DNA of 64,000 nucleotides from Nocardioides antri (GCF_008373765.1 NZ_VUJW01000001.1:620189-684188), one strand, 5' to 3'; positions 7,637 through 16,459 are shown, counted from the first letter of the stretch. Translations and numbers: made by a program. Notes: generated by a model not told the origin, from the letters alone.

Positions 7637-8781
7637 CGCTGTGCTCCCTTGGGCTCGCGCGGCAGGCCGAGGATCCGCTCGGCGATGATGTTGCGCTGGA
7701 TCTCGTTGGTGCCGGCGTAGATCGGTCCCGAGAGCGCGAACGTGTAGCCGTCCAGCCATCGTGACTCCACCTCCGCCTCCGGCCCGAGCAGGTCGAGCGC
7801 GGTCTCGTGGAGCGCGATGTCGAGCTCGCTCCACCAGACCTTGTTGACCGAGCCGGCGGCGCCCATCTCGCCACCATCGGCGAGGCGCGTCACGGTGCCC
7901 CAGGTGTAGAGGCGGTAGGCCTCGGCCTTGAGCCACGCGTCGACGACCCGGTCACTGACGCGCGTGTCGGGGCGCTCCCGGTAGAGCTCGACGAGCCGGT
8001 CGACAGCGGCGCAGAACCGGCCGGGGGAGCGGAGCGAGAGCCCGCGCTCGTTGCCCGCCGTGCTCATCGCCACCCGCCAGCCGTCGCCCGGCGCGCCGAG
8101 CACGTCGGCGTCAGGCACGAAGACCTCGTCGAAGAACACCTCGGCGAAGCCGGCCTCGCCGTCGAGCTGGGCGATCGGGCGGACGGTGATCCCGTCGGCG
8201 TCCATCGGGAACAGGAAGTAGGTCAGCCCGTGGTGCCGCGCCGCCTCGGGGTCGGAGCGGAACAGCCCGAAGCCCCAGTGGGCGTACGTCGCCCGCGACG
8301 ACCACGTCTTCTGGCCGTTGAGCACCCAGCCCCCACGCGCGTCGTCGCGGCGGGCGGTCGACTTGAGGGACGCCAGGTCGGACCCGGCCTCGGGCTCGGA
8401 CCAGCACTGGGCCCAGACCTTCTCACCGGTCGCCATCGACGGGAGGTACCGGTCCTGCTGCTCCTTCGTGCCGTGCTCGAAGATGATCGGCGCCAGCAGG
8501 AAGATCCCGTTCTGGGAGACCCGGCCGGGGGCGCCGGCACGGTAGTACTCCTCCTCGAAGATCACCCACTCGACCAGGGACGCCTCGCGCCCGTGGTAGT
8601 CGCGTGGCCACGACACGACCGACCACCGGTCCGCCGCCAGCCGGGCCTCCCACTCCTGGTGGAGACGCCAGCCCTCGGCGGTGTCCATCGAGGGCAGGGG
8701 CTCGGCCGGGACGTTGGCGGCCAGCCAGGCCCGCGCCTCGTCGCGGAAGGCGACCTCGGACTCACTCAGATCCAGATCCAC
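7633..8781 (-). CDS. fadE31: acyl-CoA dehydrogenase, large-subunit type (FadE31-like)
   Basis: 382 residues from GTG 8779-8781, directly abutting the fadD3 stop. Signatures: CWSEPEAGSDLASLKSTARR (FAD/substrate region), WVLNGQKTWSS, and the C-terminal YAGTNEIQRNIIAERILGLP. At the C-terminal catalytic position it has Gly (YAGTNE) instead of Glu, as in the non-Glu subunits of the mycobacterial heteromeric dehydrogenases. Likely partner of the Glu-bearing FadE32/FadE33 subunits. Controlled from the KstR2-type operator at 10298. Confidence 0.82.
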   Translation of the reverse strand: MDLDLSESEVAFRDEARAWLAANVPAEPLPSMDTAEGWRLHQEWEARLAADRWSVVSWPRDYHGREASLVEWVIFEEEYYRAGAPGRVSQNGIFLLAPIIFEHGTKEQQDRYLPSMATGEKVWAQCWSEPEAGSDLASLKSTARRDDARGGWVLNGQKTWSSRATYAHWGFGLFRSDPEAARHHGLTYFLFPMDADGITVRPIAQLDGEAGFAEVFFDEVFVPDADVLGAPGDGWRVAMSTAGNERGLSLRSPGRFCAAVDRLVELYRERPDTRVSDRVVDAWLKAEAYRLYTWGTVTRLADGGEMGAAGSVNKVWWSELDIALHETALDLLGPEAEVESRWLDGYTFALSGPIYAGTNEIQRNIIAERILGLPREPKGAQR

Positions 8782-10293
8782 TTATGTGTTCCTCAACTCG
8801 GTCTTGAGCACCTTGCCGGACAGGTTGCGCGGGAGCGCGTCGACCGTCTCCACGGACCGCGGCACCTTGAAGTTGGCGAGCCGCTCCTTCGCGAACGCGA
8901 TCACCTCGTCGGCCGTCGCCGTACCGACGATGAAGGCCTTGCCCACCTCGCCCAGCCGCTCGTCGGGGACACCCACGACGGCGACGTCCTGGACGCCGTC
9001 CATCCGCATCAGGGTCTGCTCGACCTCGGCGGGATAGACGTTGAAGCCGCCGGAGATGTACATGTCCTTGAGGCGGTCGGTGATCCGCAGGTTGCCGTGC
9101 TCGTCGAGCACGCCGACGTCGCCGGTGTGCAGCCAGCCGTCCTCGTCGATCGCCTCGGCCGTCGCCGCCGGGTCGTCGAGGTAGCCGAGCATCACGTAGT
9201 CGCCGCGCACCAGCAGCTCGCCGGCCTCCCCGTCGGAGGCATCGATGCGCGTCTCCATCCCGGGGATCGCCCGTCCGCAGGTCGTCGCGACGGTCTCGGC
9301 GGAGTCGCCCTCGCGGCACATGGTCACGACGACGGCCTCGGTCATGCCGAACGCGGTGACGACGTGGTCGATGGCGAGCTCGTCGCGCATGCGCTCGATG
9401 AGCACGACGGGTACGACGGCCGCGCCGGTCACGGCCAGCCGCAGCGACGACAGGTCCCGCTCGGACCGGCCGGGCGCGGCGAGCAGCGACTGGTAGATCG
9501 TCGGCGCCCCCGGCAGCAGCGTGATCCGCTCGGACTCGATCAGGCGCATGGTCTCGTCGATGTCGAACGTCGCGACCGGGTAGAGGGCGCAGCCGGTGAT
9601 CAGCCCGACCAGGATCCCGATCTTGTAGCCAAAGGAGTGGAAGAACGGGTTGACGACGAGGTAGCGGTCGTCGGCGCTGACGCCACCGAGCTCGGCCCAC
9701 GCACGGGCGACACCGATGCTCTGCAGGTGTGCGCTCATCGCCCCCTTCGGCCGTCCGGTGGTGCCGGAGGTGAAGAGGATGTCGGCCACGTCGTCGGCGG
9801 AGACCGCGTCGGCGCGGGCCTCGACCTCCGCGAGCGTGGCCTCACGGACGTGTCGCTCCTCGCCCCGGTGGTCGAGGGAGAGCGTCGACAGCTCACCGAT
9901 CACCCGGACGGAGGGGAGCTCACTGGCCGCGCGCAGCTCCTCGAGCTGGCTGCGCCCGAGGAACCCGTCGGCGAGCAGCACGGTGGTCGCGCCGGTGCGG
10001 TCCACCAGGTCCGCGACCTCGTGCCCGGTGTAGCGGGAGTTCGCCGGCACCAGGGTCGCGCCGGCGTACGTCGTCGCCAGCGCGGCGATCGCCCACTCGA
10101 TGCTGTTCGGCCCCCACACCACGACCCGCTCGCCGGCCGCCAGGCCGTGGCCGACGTAGCGGCGCGCCAGCTCCCGGACCCGGTCGACCAGGTCGGCGTA
10201 GGACAGGGTCCGGTCGCCGTCGACGTAGGCAGGCTTGTCGCCGTACGCCTCCGCAGCGGCGCGCAGGATCGCCGGGATGGTGTCCATGCCCAC
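8782..10293 (-). CDS. fadD3: HIP-CoA ligase (FadD3-like acyl-CoA synthetase)
   Basis: 503 residues from GTG 10293 (an ATG two codons in is the alternative). ANL-superfamily features: AMP-binding loop LFTSGTTGRPKG (about 171-182), FGMTEA, GWLHTGDVG, RITDRLKDMYISGGFNVYPA and the C-terminal Lys in SGKVLKTEL. M. tuberculosis FadD3 activates 3aalpha-H-4alpha(3'-propanoate)-7abeta-methylhexahydro-1,5-indanedione (HIP), the first step of C/D-ring breakdown. The assignment rests on length, on context (first gene of fadD3-fadE31-32-33) and on the KstR2-type operator whose edge lies 4 nt before the start, which suggests a leaderless or near-leaderless mRNA. Confidence 0.85.
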   Translation of the reverse strand: MGMDTIPAILRAAAEAYGDKPAYVDGDRTLSYADLVDRVRELARRYVGHGLAAGERVVVWGPNSIEWAIAALATTYAGATLVPANSRYTGHEVADLVDRTGATTVLLADGFLGRSQLEELRAASELPSVRVIGELSTLSLDHRGEERHVREATLAEVEARADAVSADDVADILFTSGTTGRPKGAMSAHLQSIGVARAWAELGGVSADDRYLVVNPFFHSFGYKIGILVGLITGCALYPVATFDIDETMRLIESERITLLPGAPTIYQSLLAAPGRSERDLSSLRLAVTGAAVVPVVLIERMRDELAIDHVVTAFGMTEAVVVTMCREGDSAETVATTCGRAIPGMETRIDASDGEAGELLVRGDYVMLGYLDDPAATAEAIDEDGWLHTGDVGVLDEHGNLRITDRLKDMYISGGFNVYPAEVEQTLMRMDGVQDVAVVGVPDERLGEVGKAFIVGTATADEVIAFAKERLANFKVPRSVETVDALPRNLSGKVLKTELRNT

Positions 10294-10297
10294 AGCC

Positions 10298-10317
10298 TAC
10301 CAAGCATTTGCTTGGTA
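10298..10317. promoter_or_regulatory. KstR2-type operator 1 (fadD3 promoter)
   Basis: TACCAAGCATTTGCTTGGTA: 9-bp inverted arms around TT. It contains the CAAG...CTTG arms of the KstR2 palindromes described in mycobacteria and rhodococci. The same 20-mer occurs unchanged at 12287 and 21448, always next to genes of the C/D-ring pathway. It lies between the MFS stop (10332) and the fadD3 start (10293). Confidence 0.88.
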
Positions 10318-10331
10318 TGGCTGGCGCGGGC

Positions 10332-11741
10332 TCAGCCGACGGGCGCCGGCACCTTCTCGGGCTGACGGACGGCGGTCATCGCCAGCGCCGCGACCGCCGC
10401 GAGGACCGAGCATGCCGCGACGAAGAGCCACGCGGCCCGCACGGCGTCGGTGTCGGCAGCGCCGTGGCCGAGGATCGCCACCAGGACGCTGACGCCCAGG
10501 GCGAAGCCGACCTGGCGCGCCATGCTGACGATCCCGCTTCCGGTCGCGCCCTGCGCGGGCGGCAGGGTCGCGGTCGCGGCGGCGACGAGGTTCGGGAACG
10601 CGAGGCCGACACCGATGCCGCCGACGATCCACGCGGGGACGAAGGTGGACCAGTACGCCGGCTCGGTGCTCAGCGCGAAGAGCTGCCACAGGGCGGCCAC
10701 CGCGTAGAGGATCCCGCCCGCGGCGATCAGCCGCGACGGGTGCAAGTGCCCGAGGCGGCGCGCCGCGATGATCGAGGTGGGAGGTACGACGAGCGGGCCG
10801 ATCGCGATCGCGAAGCCGGTCTCGAGCGCGGAGAACCCCCAGACCTGCTGCATCCACAGGATGCCGAGCAGCAGGGACGCTCCGAACCCGGTGTTGAAGA
10901 CCAGCGTGGCGACGTTCGCCCACGCGAAGGACCGGACGCGCACGAGGGCCGGGTCGATGACGGGGGAGGGGTGGCGGGCGGAGAGGCCGGCGAACGCGGC
11001 GACGCCGACCAGTGCCGCGGCGAACGCGGTGAGCGTCGCGCCCGACGTCCAGCCCCACTCCTCTGCCTGGACGAGCCCGAGCACGAGCGCCCCGATCGCC
11101 GCCGCGAGGACCGCGGCGCCCACCAGGTCCGGCCGCGGGGCGCTCGTGTCGTTCCGTACGTCGGGGACGAAGCGGATGGCGGCGACCACCAGGAAGGCAC
11201 CGATCGGCACGTTGATCCAGAATGCCCAGTGCCACGAGAGCTGGACGAGCCCGCCGCCGGCGGCGGGGCCGAGGGCGGCAGCGATGGCGCCGGTCAGCGC
11301 CCACAGCCGGGCTCCGGCGGCCCGCTTCTCCGCCGGGAGCGCGGCGAGGAGCAGGCCGAGGCTGGCGGGGGTCATCGCGGCGGCGCCGACGGCCTGGAGG
11401 ACCCGGGCGGCGACCAGCTCCCAGACACCGGGCGCGAAGCCGCACGCGAGGCTGGCGAGCGTGAAGACGGCGAGGCCGGCGACGAAGCCGGGTTTCCGGC
11501 CGTAGCGGTCGGTCAGGCGTCCCATCGGGACGAGGAGGGCGGCGTACACGACGGCGTACGCGCTCAGGATCCAGCTCAGCTCGCTCAGCGTCGGGCCGCC
11601 GGACGCAGTCGTGAAGTCGCGCCCGATCTCCTCGAAGGCGACGTTGACGATGAAGAGGTCGAGGCCGGCCAGGAAGGTCGCCCCGGTGAGGATCGCGGTC
11701 ACGGCGGCGGTGTGCGCCCGCGGCTGGCTTGAGATGTCCAT
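10332..11741 (-). CDS. MFS drug/solute transporter (DHA2-like)
   Basis: 469 residues from ATG 11739-11741; a longer frame runs 156 nt upstream but into the divergent promoter. About 14 hydrophobic segments. MFS motifs: GRLTDRYGRKPG (motif A, about 68-79), ARVLQAVGAAAMTPASLGLL (motif C-like region) and LSWHWAFWINVPIG, typical of 14-TM DHA2 proton antiporters. Divergent from an HxlR regulator with 52 nt between starts, a standard efflux pump/regulator pair. Substrate unknown. It sits inside the KstR2-type module but has no operator of its own; the operator at 10298 lies behind it and serves fadD3. Confidence 0.87.
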   Translation of the reverse strand: MDISSQPRAHTAAVTAILTGATFLAGLDLFIVNVAFEEIGRDFTTASGGPTLSELSWILSAYAVVYAALLVPMGRLTDRYGRKPGFVAGLAVFTLASLACGFAPGVWELVAARVLQAVGAAAMTPASLGLLLAALPAEKRAAGARLWALTGAIAAALGPAAGGGLVQLSWHWAFWINVPIGAFLVVAAIRFVPDVRNDTSAPRPDLVGAAVLAAAIGALVLGLVQAEEWGWTSGATLTAFAAALVGVAAFAGLSARHPSPVIDPALVRVRSFAWANVATLVFNTGFGASLLLGILWMQQVWGFSALETGFAIAIGPLVVPPTSIIAARRLGHLHPSRLIAAGGILYAVAALWQLFALSTEPAYWSTFVPAWIVGGIGVGLAFPNLVAAATATLPPAQGATGSGIVSMARQVGFALGVSVLVAILGHGAADTDAVRAAWLFVAACSVLAAVAALAMTAVRQPEKVPAPVG

Positions 11742-11793
11742 AGCCAGGACGATAAGGGTCTGACTATGGATTACGCAAGGCAGATCCCCTAGA

Positions 11794-12282
11794 ATGTCCG
11801 TTATGACGGTGCAACTGGCTGGACGGCTCGCGAGACGGGGCGACGTCGCCCTGGGGGACCGCTGTGCGGTCGACCGGACCTTCCAGGTGGTCGGCAACCG
11901 GACCGCGATGCTGCTGCTGCGCGAGGCGTTCTACGGCGCCACCCGGTTCGAGCAGCTCGTGAAGCGGGTGGGCGTGACAGAGGCGGTCGCGTCGCAGCGG
12001 CTCAAGGAGCTCGTCGCCGCCGGCGTCCTGGCCAAGCAGCCCTACCGCGAGCCGGGCCAGCGCACCCGGTTCGAGTATGTCCTCACGCCGGCGGGCCACG
12101 AGCTCGTGCCGGTGCTCCTGGGTCTGCTGCAGTGGGGCGTGCGGCACCTGCCGGACCCGACGGGGCAGGTCGCGGTCACGCACGACGGGTGCGGCGCCGA
12201 GGTTCGGGCCGCGCTGCGCTGTGCCGATGGGCACGACGTCGAGGAGGACGAGGTCGTCATCCGCGGCGACGTGGCACGGTGA
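11794..12282 (+). CDS. HxlR-family transcriptional regulator
   Basis: 162 residues from ATG 11794 (ATG 11803 is also possible). The winged-helix core of HxlR proteins is present: CAVDRTFQVVGNRTAMLLLR, YGATRFEQLVKRVGVTEAVA, SQRLKELVAAGVLAKQPYRE and FEYVLTPAGHELVPVL. The early Cys (about residue 27) is typical and in some members senses thiol stress. C-terminal part (GCGAEVRAALRCADGHDV) has two more Cys. Probably represses the divergent MFS gene; the 52-nt spacer would hold the operator. Confidence 0.87.
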   Translation: MSVMTVQLAGRLARRGDVALGDRCAVDRTFQVVGNRTAMLLLREAFYGATRFEQLVKRVGVTEAVASQRLKELVAAGVLAKQPYREPGQRTRFEYVLTPAGHELVPVLLGLLQWGVRHLPDPTGQVAVTHDGCGAEVRAALRCADGHDVEEDEVVIRGDVAR

Positions 12283-12286
12283 CCCC

Positions 12287-12306
12287 TACCAAGCATTTGC
12301 TTGGTA
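12287..12306. promoter_or_regulatory. KstR2-type operator 2 (fadE30-ipdF-kstR2-fadA6 promoter)
   Basis: Second exact copy of the 20-bp inverted repeat TACCAAGCATTTGCTTGGTA, 4 nt after the HxlR stop and 10 nt before the GTG of fadE30. Its closeness to the start implies that bound repressor blocks the start site directly. Because kstR2 is third in this operon, the site implies autoregulation. Confidence 0.9.
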
Positions 12307-12316
12307 CGCTGGTCGG

Positions 12317-13516
12317 GTGGACCTGACCGAGAGCGCCGCGGACCGCGCCTTCCGTGACGAGGTGCGCACCTGGCTGGCCGAGCACCTGGTCGGCGAGTGG
12401 TGCGACCTCCAGGGCCTGGGCGGGCCGGGCCGTGACCACGAGGCCTTCGAGGAGCGGCTCGCCTGGAACAGGCTGCTCGCCGAGCACGGCTGGACGTGCC
12501 TCGGCTGGCCGGAGGAGTACGGCGGCCGCGGGCTGTCGCTGTGGCAGCAGGTGATCTTCCACGAGGAGTACGCCCGCGCCGACGCACCGCACGGCGTCAA
12601 CCACCTCGGCGAGACGTTGCTCGGGCCGACGCTGATCGCGTTCGGGAGCGACGCGCAGAAGGAGCGGTTCCTCCCGAGGATCCGGGCGGTCGAGGAGCTG
12701 TGGGCGCAGGGCTACTCCGAGCCCGATGCCGGCTCCGACCTGGCCAACGTGCAGACCAAGGCCCGCCTCGAGGGGGACGAGTGGCTGGTCGACGGACAGA
12801 AGGTGTGGACCTCCAACGCGCACCTCAGCGACTGGTGCTTCGTGATCGCCCGCACCGAGCCCGGCTCGACCCGGCACCACGGACTGTCCTTCCTGCTGGT
12901 CCCGCTGCGCCAGGACGGCGTCGAGATCCGGCCGATCGAGCAGCTCACCAGCGGCTCTGAGTTCAACGAGGTCTTCTTCACCGGCGCCCGCACCAGCGCC
13001 GACCTGGTGGTCGGCGAGCCCGGCCAGGGCTGGGGCGTGGCGATGGGCCTGCTCGGGTTCGAGCGCGGTGTCTCGACGCTCGGCCAGACCGTCGGCTTCG
13101 CCCGTGAGCTCGACGACGTGGTCGCCCGCGCTCGGCAGAACGGCAGCATCGACGACCCGGTCGTCCGCGACCGGCTGGCGCGGCTCAAGGTCGAGCTGAG
13201 CGCCATTCGCAGCTTCGCACTGCGGGCCCTCGCGTTGGTGGAGGGCGGCCAGGACTCAGCCGCCGGTGGGGGAGCGGGCTCGATCTTCAAGCTGGCCTGG
13301 GCGAACTGGCACCGGCAGCTCGGCGAGGTGGCGATGGACGTCGCCGGCGCGTCCGGACTGCTGACCCAGGGCACGAGCACGCCCTACGACCTCGACGAGC
13401 ACCAGCGGCTCTACCTCTTCTCGCGCTCCGACACCATCTACGGCGGCAGCGACGAGGTCCAGAAGAACATCCTCGCCGAGCGCGTTCTCGGCCTACCCAA
13501 GGAGCCGCGCGGATGA
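12317..13516 (+). CDS. fadE30: acyl-CoA dehydrogenase FadE30
   Basis: 399 residues from GTG 12317; the frame is open further upstream through the HxlR gene, but that part reads as shadow sequence. Acyl-CoA dehydrogenase motifs: GYSEPDAGSDLANVQTKARL, VDGQKVWTSNAH and TIYGGSDEVQKNILAERVLG near the end. In M. tuberculosis FadE30 (Rv3560c) dehydrogenates 5-OH-HIP-CoA in the C/D-ring pathway, and its gene is followed by the SDR gene, kstR2 and fadA6, the same order as here. The stop overlaps the ipdF start by 4 nt. Confidence 0.87.
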   Translation: MDLTESAADRAFRDEVRTWLAEHLVGEWCDLQGLGGPGRDHEAFEERLAWNRLLAEHGWTCLGWPEEYGGRGLSLWQQVIFHEEYARADAPHGVNHLGETLLGPTLIAFGSDAQKERFLPRIRAVEELWAQGYSEPDAGSDLANVQTKARLEGDEWLVDGQKVWTSNAHLSDWCFVIARTEPGSTRHHGLSFLLVPLRQDGVEIRPIEQLTSGSEFNEVFFTGARTSADLVVGEPGQGWGVAMGLLGFERGVSTLGQTVGFARELDDVVARARQNGSIDDPVVRDRLARLKVELSAIRSFALRALALVEGGQDSAAGGGAGSIFKLAWANWHRQLGEVAMDVAGASGLLTQGTSTPYDLDEHQRLYLFSRSDTIYGGSDEVQKNILAERVLGLPKEPRG

Positions 13517-14316
13517 CCGCAACCAGAGCCGAGCAGCCGACGCCGGACTACGTGCCCGGCCACGGCCTGCTGGCGGACAAGGTGGTCGTCGTGACCGCTG
13601 CCGCCGGCGCCGGCATCGGCGCGGCCGTCGTACGCCGGGCGCTGGAGGAGGGTGCGAAGGCGGTCGTCTTCAGCGACACGCACGAGCGGCGCCTCGCGGA
13701 GGCCGAGGAGGTCCTCGCCAAGGAGTTCGGCGCCGATCGCGTCCGCCAGCTGGTCTGCGACGTCACCGACGAGAGCCAGGTCGCCGCGCTGCTCGACGCC
13801 GCCGAGGAGTTCGGCGGCGTCGACGTGATGATCAACAACGCCGGCCTCGGGGGGACCGCCAGCGTGCTCGAGATGACCGACGACCAGTGGTCGAAGGTCC
13901 TCGACATCACCCTCACCGGCACGTTCCGCTGCGTCCGGGCCGCGGGGCAGCGGATGGTGGCCGCAGAGAAGTCGGGGATCATCGTCAACAACGCCTCGGT
14001 GGTCGGGTGGCGGGCGCAGGAGGGCCAGGCCCACTACGCAGCGGCGAAGGCCGGCGTGATGGCGCTGACCCGCTGCTCGGCGATCGACCTGGCGCCCCAC
14101 GGCATCCGGGTGAACGCCGTCTCCCCGAGCCTGGCCATGCACCCGTTCCTGGAGAAGGTCACCTCGCCGGAGCTGCTGGACGAGCTCAAGCAACGCGAGG
14201 CCTTCGGGCGTGCCGCCGCGCCCTGGGAGGTCGCGAACGTGATGGTGTTCCTCGCCAGCGGCTACTCGTCGTACCTGACCGGTGAGGTGATCAGTGTCAG
14301 CAGTCAGCACGCCTGA
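13513..14316 (+). CDS. ipdF: short-chain dehydrogenase IpdF
   Basis: 267 residues. SDR features: cofactor loop VVVVTAAAGAGIGAAVVRRA (about 25-44), INNAGLGG (about 111-118) and the catalytic YAAAK (HYAAAKAGVMAL). The family's usual TGxxxGxG is here AAAGAGIG, a small departure at the nucleotide loop. By position between fadE30 and kstR2 it corresponds to Rv3559c, which acts on the hydroxylated HIP-CoA intermediates after FadE30. NAD(P) preference cannot be told. Overlaps fadE30 by 4 nt and kstR2 by 23 nt. Confidence 0.85.
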   Translation: MTATRAEQPTPDYVPGHGLLADKVVVVTAAAGAGIGAAVVRRALEEGAKAVVFSDTHERRLAEAEEVLAKEFGADRVRQLVCDVTDESQVAALLDAAEEFGGVDVMINNAGLGGTASVLEMTDDQWSKVLDITLTGTFRCVRAAGQRMVAAEKSGIIVNNASVVGWRAQEGQAHYAAAKAGVMALTRCSAIDLAPHGIRVNAVSPSLAMHPFLEKVTSPELLDELKQREAFGRAAAPWEVANVMVFLASGYSSYLTGEVISVSSQHA

Positions 14317-14884
14317 GTCGCGGCGGGACCAGCTGCTCGCCATCGCGGCGCGGCTGTTCGCCGAGAAGGGCTTCAAGAACACGACGGTCCGCGACATCGC
14401 GGACGCCGCCGGGATCCTGTCCGGCAGCCTCTACCACCACTTCGACTCCAAGGAGTCGATGGTCGACGAGATCCTCTCGACCTTCCAGGAGGCGCTGTTC
14501 GCGCAGTACGACGAGATCCTGGCCAGCGACGAGGACGCGCGCACGAAGCTCGAGAGGGCCGTGCGGGTCTCCTTCGAGGCGATCGACCAGCACCCGTTCG
14601 AGGTCGCGATCTACCAGAACGAGGCCGACTACCTCGGAAAGTTCGACAGGTTCCGCTACCTCGCCGACCGCAACACCCAGTCCCGCCAGGTCTGGGTCAC
14701 CCTGATCGAGGAGGGCGTGCGCACCGGTGTGCTCCGCAACGACCTCGACGTGACCCTCACCTACCGCTTCATCCGCGACACCGTGTGGGTCGCCGTGCGC
14801 TGGTACCGCCCCGGCCGCGGCCACACCCACACCGAGGTCGCCGACCAGTACGTCCGCATCCTCCTCGACGGGATCTCCACATGA
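14294..14884 (+). CDS. kstR2: TetR-family repressor KstR2
   Basis: 196 residues (M. tuberculosis KstR2 is about 200). HTH: TTVRDIADAAGILSGSLYHH then FDSKESMVDEIL (about 30-61). Placed between ipdF and fadA6, exactly as Rv3557c. Known KstR2 represses the HIP genes and is released by HIP-CoA; here three identical inverted repeats in front of HIP genes fit that role. GTG 14294 overlaps ipdF by 23 nt, so regulator and pathway enzymes are translated from one message. Confidence 0.9.
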   Translation: MSAVSTPESRRDQLLAIAARLFAEKGFKNTTVRDIADAAGILSGSLYHHFDSKESMVDEILSTFQEALFAQYDEILASDEDARTKLERAVRVSFEAIDQHPFEVAIYQNEADYLGKFDRFRYLADRNTQSRQVWVTLIEEGVRTGVLRNDLDVTLTYRFIRDTVWVAVRWYRPGRGHTHTEVADQYVRILLDGIST

Positions 14885-16062
14885 CCTATCCGGACTCGCG
14901 CAACACCGCCTACATCGTCGACGCCGTCCGCACCCCGGTCGGCAAGCGCGGCGGCGCCCTCGCCGGCGTCCACTCCGCCGACCTCGCCGCCCACACCATC
15001 GCCGCGCTGATGGACCGCACGGCCGTCGACCCCGGTGCGGTCGACGACGTGATCCTCGGCTGCTGCGACACGATCGGCTCCCAGGCCGGCGACGTCGCGC
15101 GCACGGCCTGGCTGGTGGCCGGCCTGCCCGACCACGTGCCCGGCGTGACCATCGACCGGCAGTGCGGCTCCTCGCAGCAGGCGGTGCACTTCGCCGCGCA
15201 GGGCGTCATGTCCGGCACCCAGGAGCTCGTGGTCGCGGGCGGCGTGCAGAACATGAGCGCGATCCCGATCTCCGCGGCGATGCTGGTCGGCCAGCAGTAC
15301 GGCTTCTCGACGCCCTTCGCCGAGTCGCCCGGTTGGCAGAAGAGGTACGGCGACCAGGAGGTCAGCCAGTTCCGCTCCGCCGAGATGATCGCGGAGAAGT
15401 GGGACATCTCGCGGGAGGAGATGGAGGAGTACGCCCTCGCCTCCCACGAACGGGCGCGGACCGCGATCGCCGAGGGCCGGTTCGCCAAGGAGCTCGTGCC
15501 CTACGTGCTGCCCGACGGGACCGCGTTCACGACCGACCAGTGCCCTCGCGAGACGTCGCTGGAGAAGATGGCCGGCCTCGAGCCGCTCGCGCCGGGCGGC
15601 CGGATCACCGCGGCCGTCGCGTCTCAGATCTGCGACGCGTCGTCGGCGGTGCTGATCGCCTCCGAGGCAGCGCTCGCGGCGCACGGGCTGACGCCCCGCG
15701 CCCGCATCCACCACCTCTCGGTGCGCGGTGACGACCCGGTCTGGATGCTGACCGGCCCGATCAACGCGACCAGGCACGCGCTCGCCAAGACCGGCATGAG
15801 CATCGACGACATCGACCTCTTCGAGTGCAACGAGGCGTTCGCGTCGGTCGTCCTCGCGTGGATGAAGGAGACCGGTGCGCCGCACGACAAGGTCAACGTC
15901 AACGGCGGCGGCATCGCCCTCGGTCACCCGATCGGTGCGACCGGCACGCGGCTGATGACGACGTTGCTCAACGAGCTCGAGCGAACCGGCGGTCGCTACG
16001 GCCTGCAGACGATGTGCGAGGGCGGCGGTCAGGCCAACGTCACCATCATCGAGCGCCTCTGA
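14881..16062 (+). CDS. fadA6: acetyl-CoA acetyltransferase (thiolase) FadA6
   Basis: 393 residues from ATG 14881, overlapping the kstR2 stop by 4 nt. Thiolase catalytic residues are all present: nucleophile Cys in TIDRQCGSSQQAVHFAAQG (near residue 93), His in NGGGIALGHPIGATGTRLMT and the C-terminal Cys in MCEGGGQANVTIIERL. As the last gene of the fadE30 operon it matches Rv3556c, which cleaves a beta-keto thioester in the final HIP steps to give products for central metabolism. Confidence 0.88.
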   Translation: MTYPDSRNTAYIVDAVRTPVGKRGGALAGVHSADLAAHTIAALMDRTAVDPGAVDDVILGCCDTIGSQAGDVARTAWLVAGLPDHVPGVTIDRQCGSSQQAVHFAAQGVMSGTQELVVAGGVQNMSAIPISAAMLVGQQYGFSTPFAESPGWQKRYGDQEVSQFRSAEMIAEKWDISREEMEEYALASHERARTAIAEGRFAKELVPYVLPDGTAFTTDQCPRETSLEKMAGLEPLAPGGRITAAVASQICDASSAVLIASEAALAAHGLTPRARIHHLSVRGDDPVWMLTGPINATRHALAKTGMSIDDIDLFECNEAFASVVLAWMKETGAPHDKVNVNGGGIALGHPIGATGTRLMTTLLNELERTGGRYGLQTMCEGGGQANVTIIERL

Positions 16063-16065
16063 GGC

Positions 16066-16101
16066 GGGGTCGGTCCCGGGGTCGGTCCCGGGGTCAGTCC
16101 T
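16066..16101. repeat. three tandem 12-bp repeats between convergent genes
   Basis: GGGGTCGGTCCC occurs twice exactly (16066-16077, 16078-16089), followed by a diverged third copy GGGGTCAGTCCT (16090-16101). It starts 3 nt after the fadA6 stop and runs into the last codons of the opposite-strand gene. No T-tract; it may still slow polymerase or be plain slippage. Confidence 0.7.
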
Positions 16102-16459
16102 CCCAGGGCGCGGTGTCGTCCATCTTGGCGTAGTACTTCGCCAGGTGGCTCTTGACCCGGTCGACGTCCTTGTCCGGCAGGTCGACCCCGCCGCGGGCGC
16201 CCTGCATGACCCCGGCAGCGGCCATCACGCCACGAGGAACGGCCTTCAACCGGCCGTCGACGACGTCGGCGATCAGCAGCTTGTACGCCGTGAAGTTGCC
16301 CTTGTTCTCCGCGTCGTACCAGACATGGGCATCGCGGTACTTCTCGTTCGGCTCGTCCTCGGCGCCGGCCCAGCGTCGTACGCGCTTCTCTGCGGCGTCG
16401 CCGTCCCACTCGCGGTCACGGTCCGCCAGCGGCAGGTCCTGGAACGCTGTGACAGCCAT
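16094..16459 (-). CDS. small conserved protein resembling a phage prohead-protease-linked domain
   Basis: 121 residues, highly charged, no signal or membrane segment. The opening (FQDLPLADRDREWDGDAAEK), then WAGAEDEPNEKYRDAHVWYD, FTAYKLLIADVVDGRLKAVP and a closing VDLPDKDVDRVKSHLAKYYA recall, from memory, a domain found in actinophage head-maturation protease proteins and also alone in actinobacterial chromosomes. No protease catalytic residues can be pointed to and no other phage genes are nearby. Function unknown. Confidence 0.6.
   Translation of the reverse strand: MAVTAFQDLPLADRDREWDGDAAEKRVRRWAGAEDEPNEKYRDAHVWYDAENKGNFTAYKLLIADVVDGRLKAVPRGVMAAAGVMQGARGGVDLPDKDVDRVKSHLAKYYAKMDDTAPWED

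Noticed and set aside
7807-10365. Very long plus-strand open frame (852 codons) opposite fadE31 and fadD3
   Set aside because: It is the reverse-frame shadow of two clear genes in high-GC DNA; the translation is low-complexity Arg/Gly/Val/Asp/His with no domain.
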